A stretch of 22,977 nucleotides of DNA, from contig JALOSH010000027.1 in NCBI GenBank assembly GCA_025458545.1, positions 1 to 22,977 on the forward strand. The letters run 5' to 3'. Positions within the stretch are counted from its first letter, which is position 1. Every line of letters begins with the position of its first letter. Position numbers and translations under genes: made by a program. The notes under the pieces are model-generated. The model was not told the origin of the DNA. It worked only from the letters and a program-made list of their open reading frames with translations, and searched no databases. This DNA is from Hydrogenophaga sp. (GTDB lineage: Bacteria; Pseudomonadota; Gammaproteobacteria; Burkholderiales; Burkholderiaceae). Shown one piece after another: positions 22,879 through 22,977 of the stretch.

Positions 22879-22977
22879 GGGGCAGCGACCCGCGCAGCGG
22901 CGGAGTGTGGGGGCACAGGGCCGCAGCGCCGGGCCGCCCCAAGCAAGGCCAGCCCCCTCGGGGGGCAGCGACCCGCG
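22879..22977. repeat. Comamonadaceae-type intergenic repeat with a 16-bp direct repeat
   Basis: GGGGCAGCGACCCGCG occurs at 22879-22894 and again at 22962-22977, cut by the window edge. The second copy follows the hairpin-forming CCCCCTCGGGGGG (22953-22965). This motif with its C-run/G-run stem is, from memory, a very common intergenic repeat in Comamonadaceae genomes. It probably continues beyond the window. Confidence 0.7.

Overview
The window is GC-rich (roughly two thirds G+C), densely coded and free of obvious foreign DNA. Gene content, codon use and intergenic repeats (C-run/G-run stem-loops such as the one at the right edge) suggest a beta-proteobacterium of the Comamonadaceae, perhaps Hydrogenophaga-like. 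The genus is inference from gene families, not a database match. I see no rRNA, tRNA, insertion sequence, phage gene or CRISPR array, and no gene-free stretch longer than 300 bases.

Left part (1-5460). A terminator and a small cupin gene are followed by an ECF sigma factor and its membrane anti-sigma factor (minus strand). These are divergent from a subtilisin-like (S8) serine peptidase. Next come three minus-strand genes: an exported protein with a 19-fold Asn-Ser-Ser-Ser repeat, a DUF6065-like protein, and a lipoprotein overlapping it by 4 bp. The main discovery is here. The same two-part motif, (T)GGAATA-N15/16-CGTTGT, occurs three times, always between genes and in the right orientation: before the sigma factor, before the S8 peptidase, and before the Asn/Ser-repeat gene. 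This looks like a self-controlled ECF regulon of envelope or exported proteins. The anti-sigma gene appears frameshifted close to its end.

Centre (5460-12470). A minus-strand pair encodes an EEP-family nuclease/phosphatase and an FdsR-like regulator (ModE-type HTH plus periplasmic-binding-like domain). The regulator is divergent from a two-gene NAD-dependent formate dehydrogenase: a fused FdsG-FdsB diaphorase subunit and the molybdenum/tungsten catalytic subunit, with a 4-bp overlap. The set resembles the two-subunit enzyme of Methylorubrum rather than the five-gene fdsGBACD operon of Cupriavidus. No fdsC or fdsD follows it.

Right part (12470-22977). A RhlE-type DEAD-box helicase (minus) has a strong terminator and a structured leader. 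A plus-strand run follows: DUF1631 protein, EttA (ABC-F translation factor), DUF1415 protein and a second, divergent DUF1631 protein. A minus-strand TAXI-type solute-binding membrane protein converges on the last of these with a 10-bp overlap of the coding ends. The window closes in a Comamonadaceae-type intergenic repeat.
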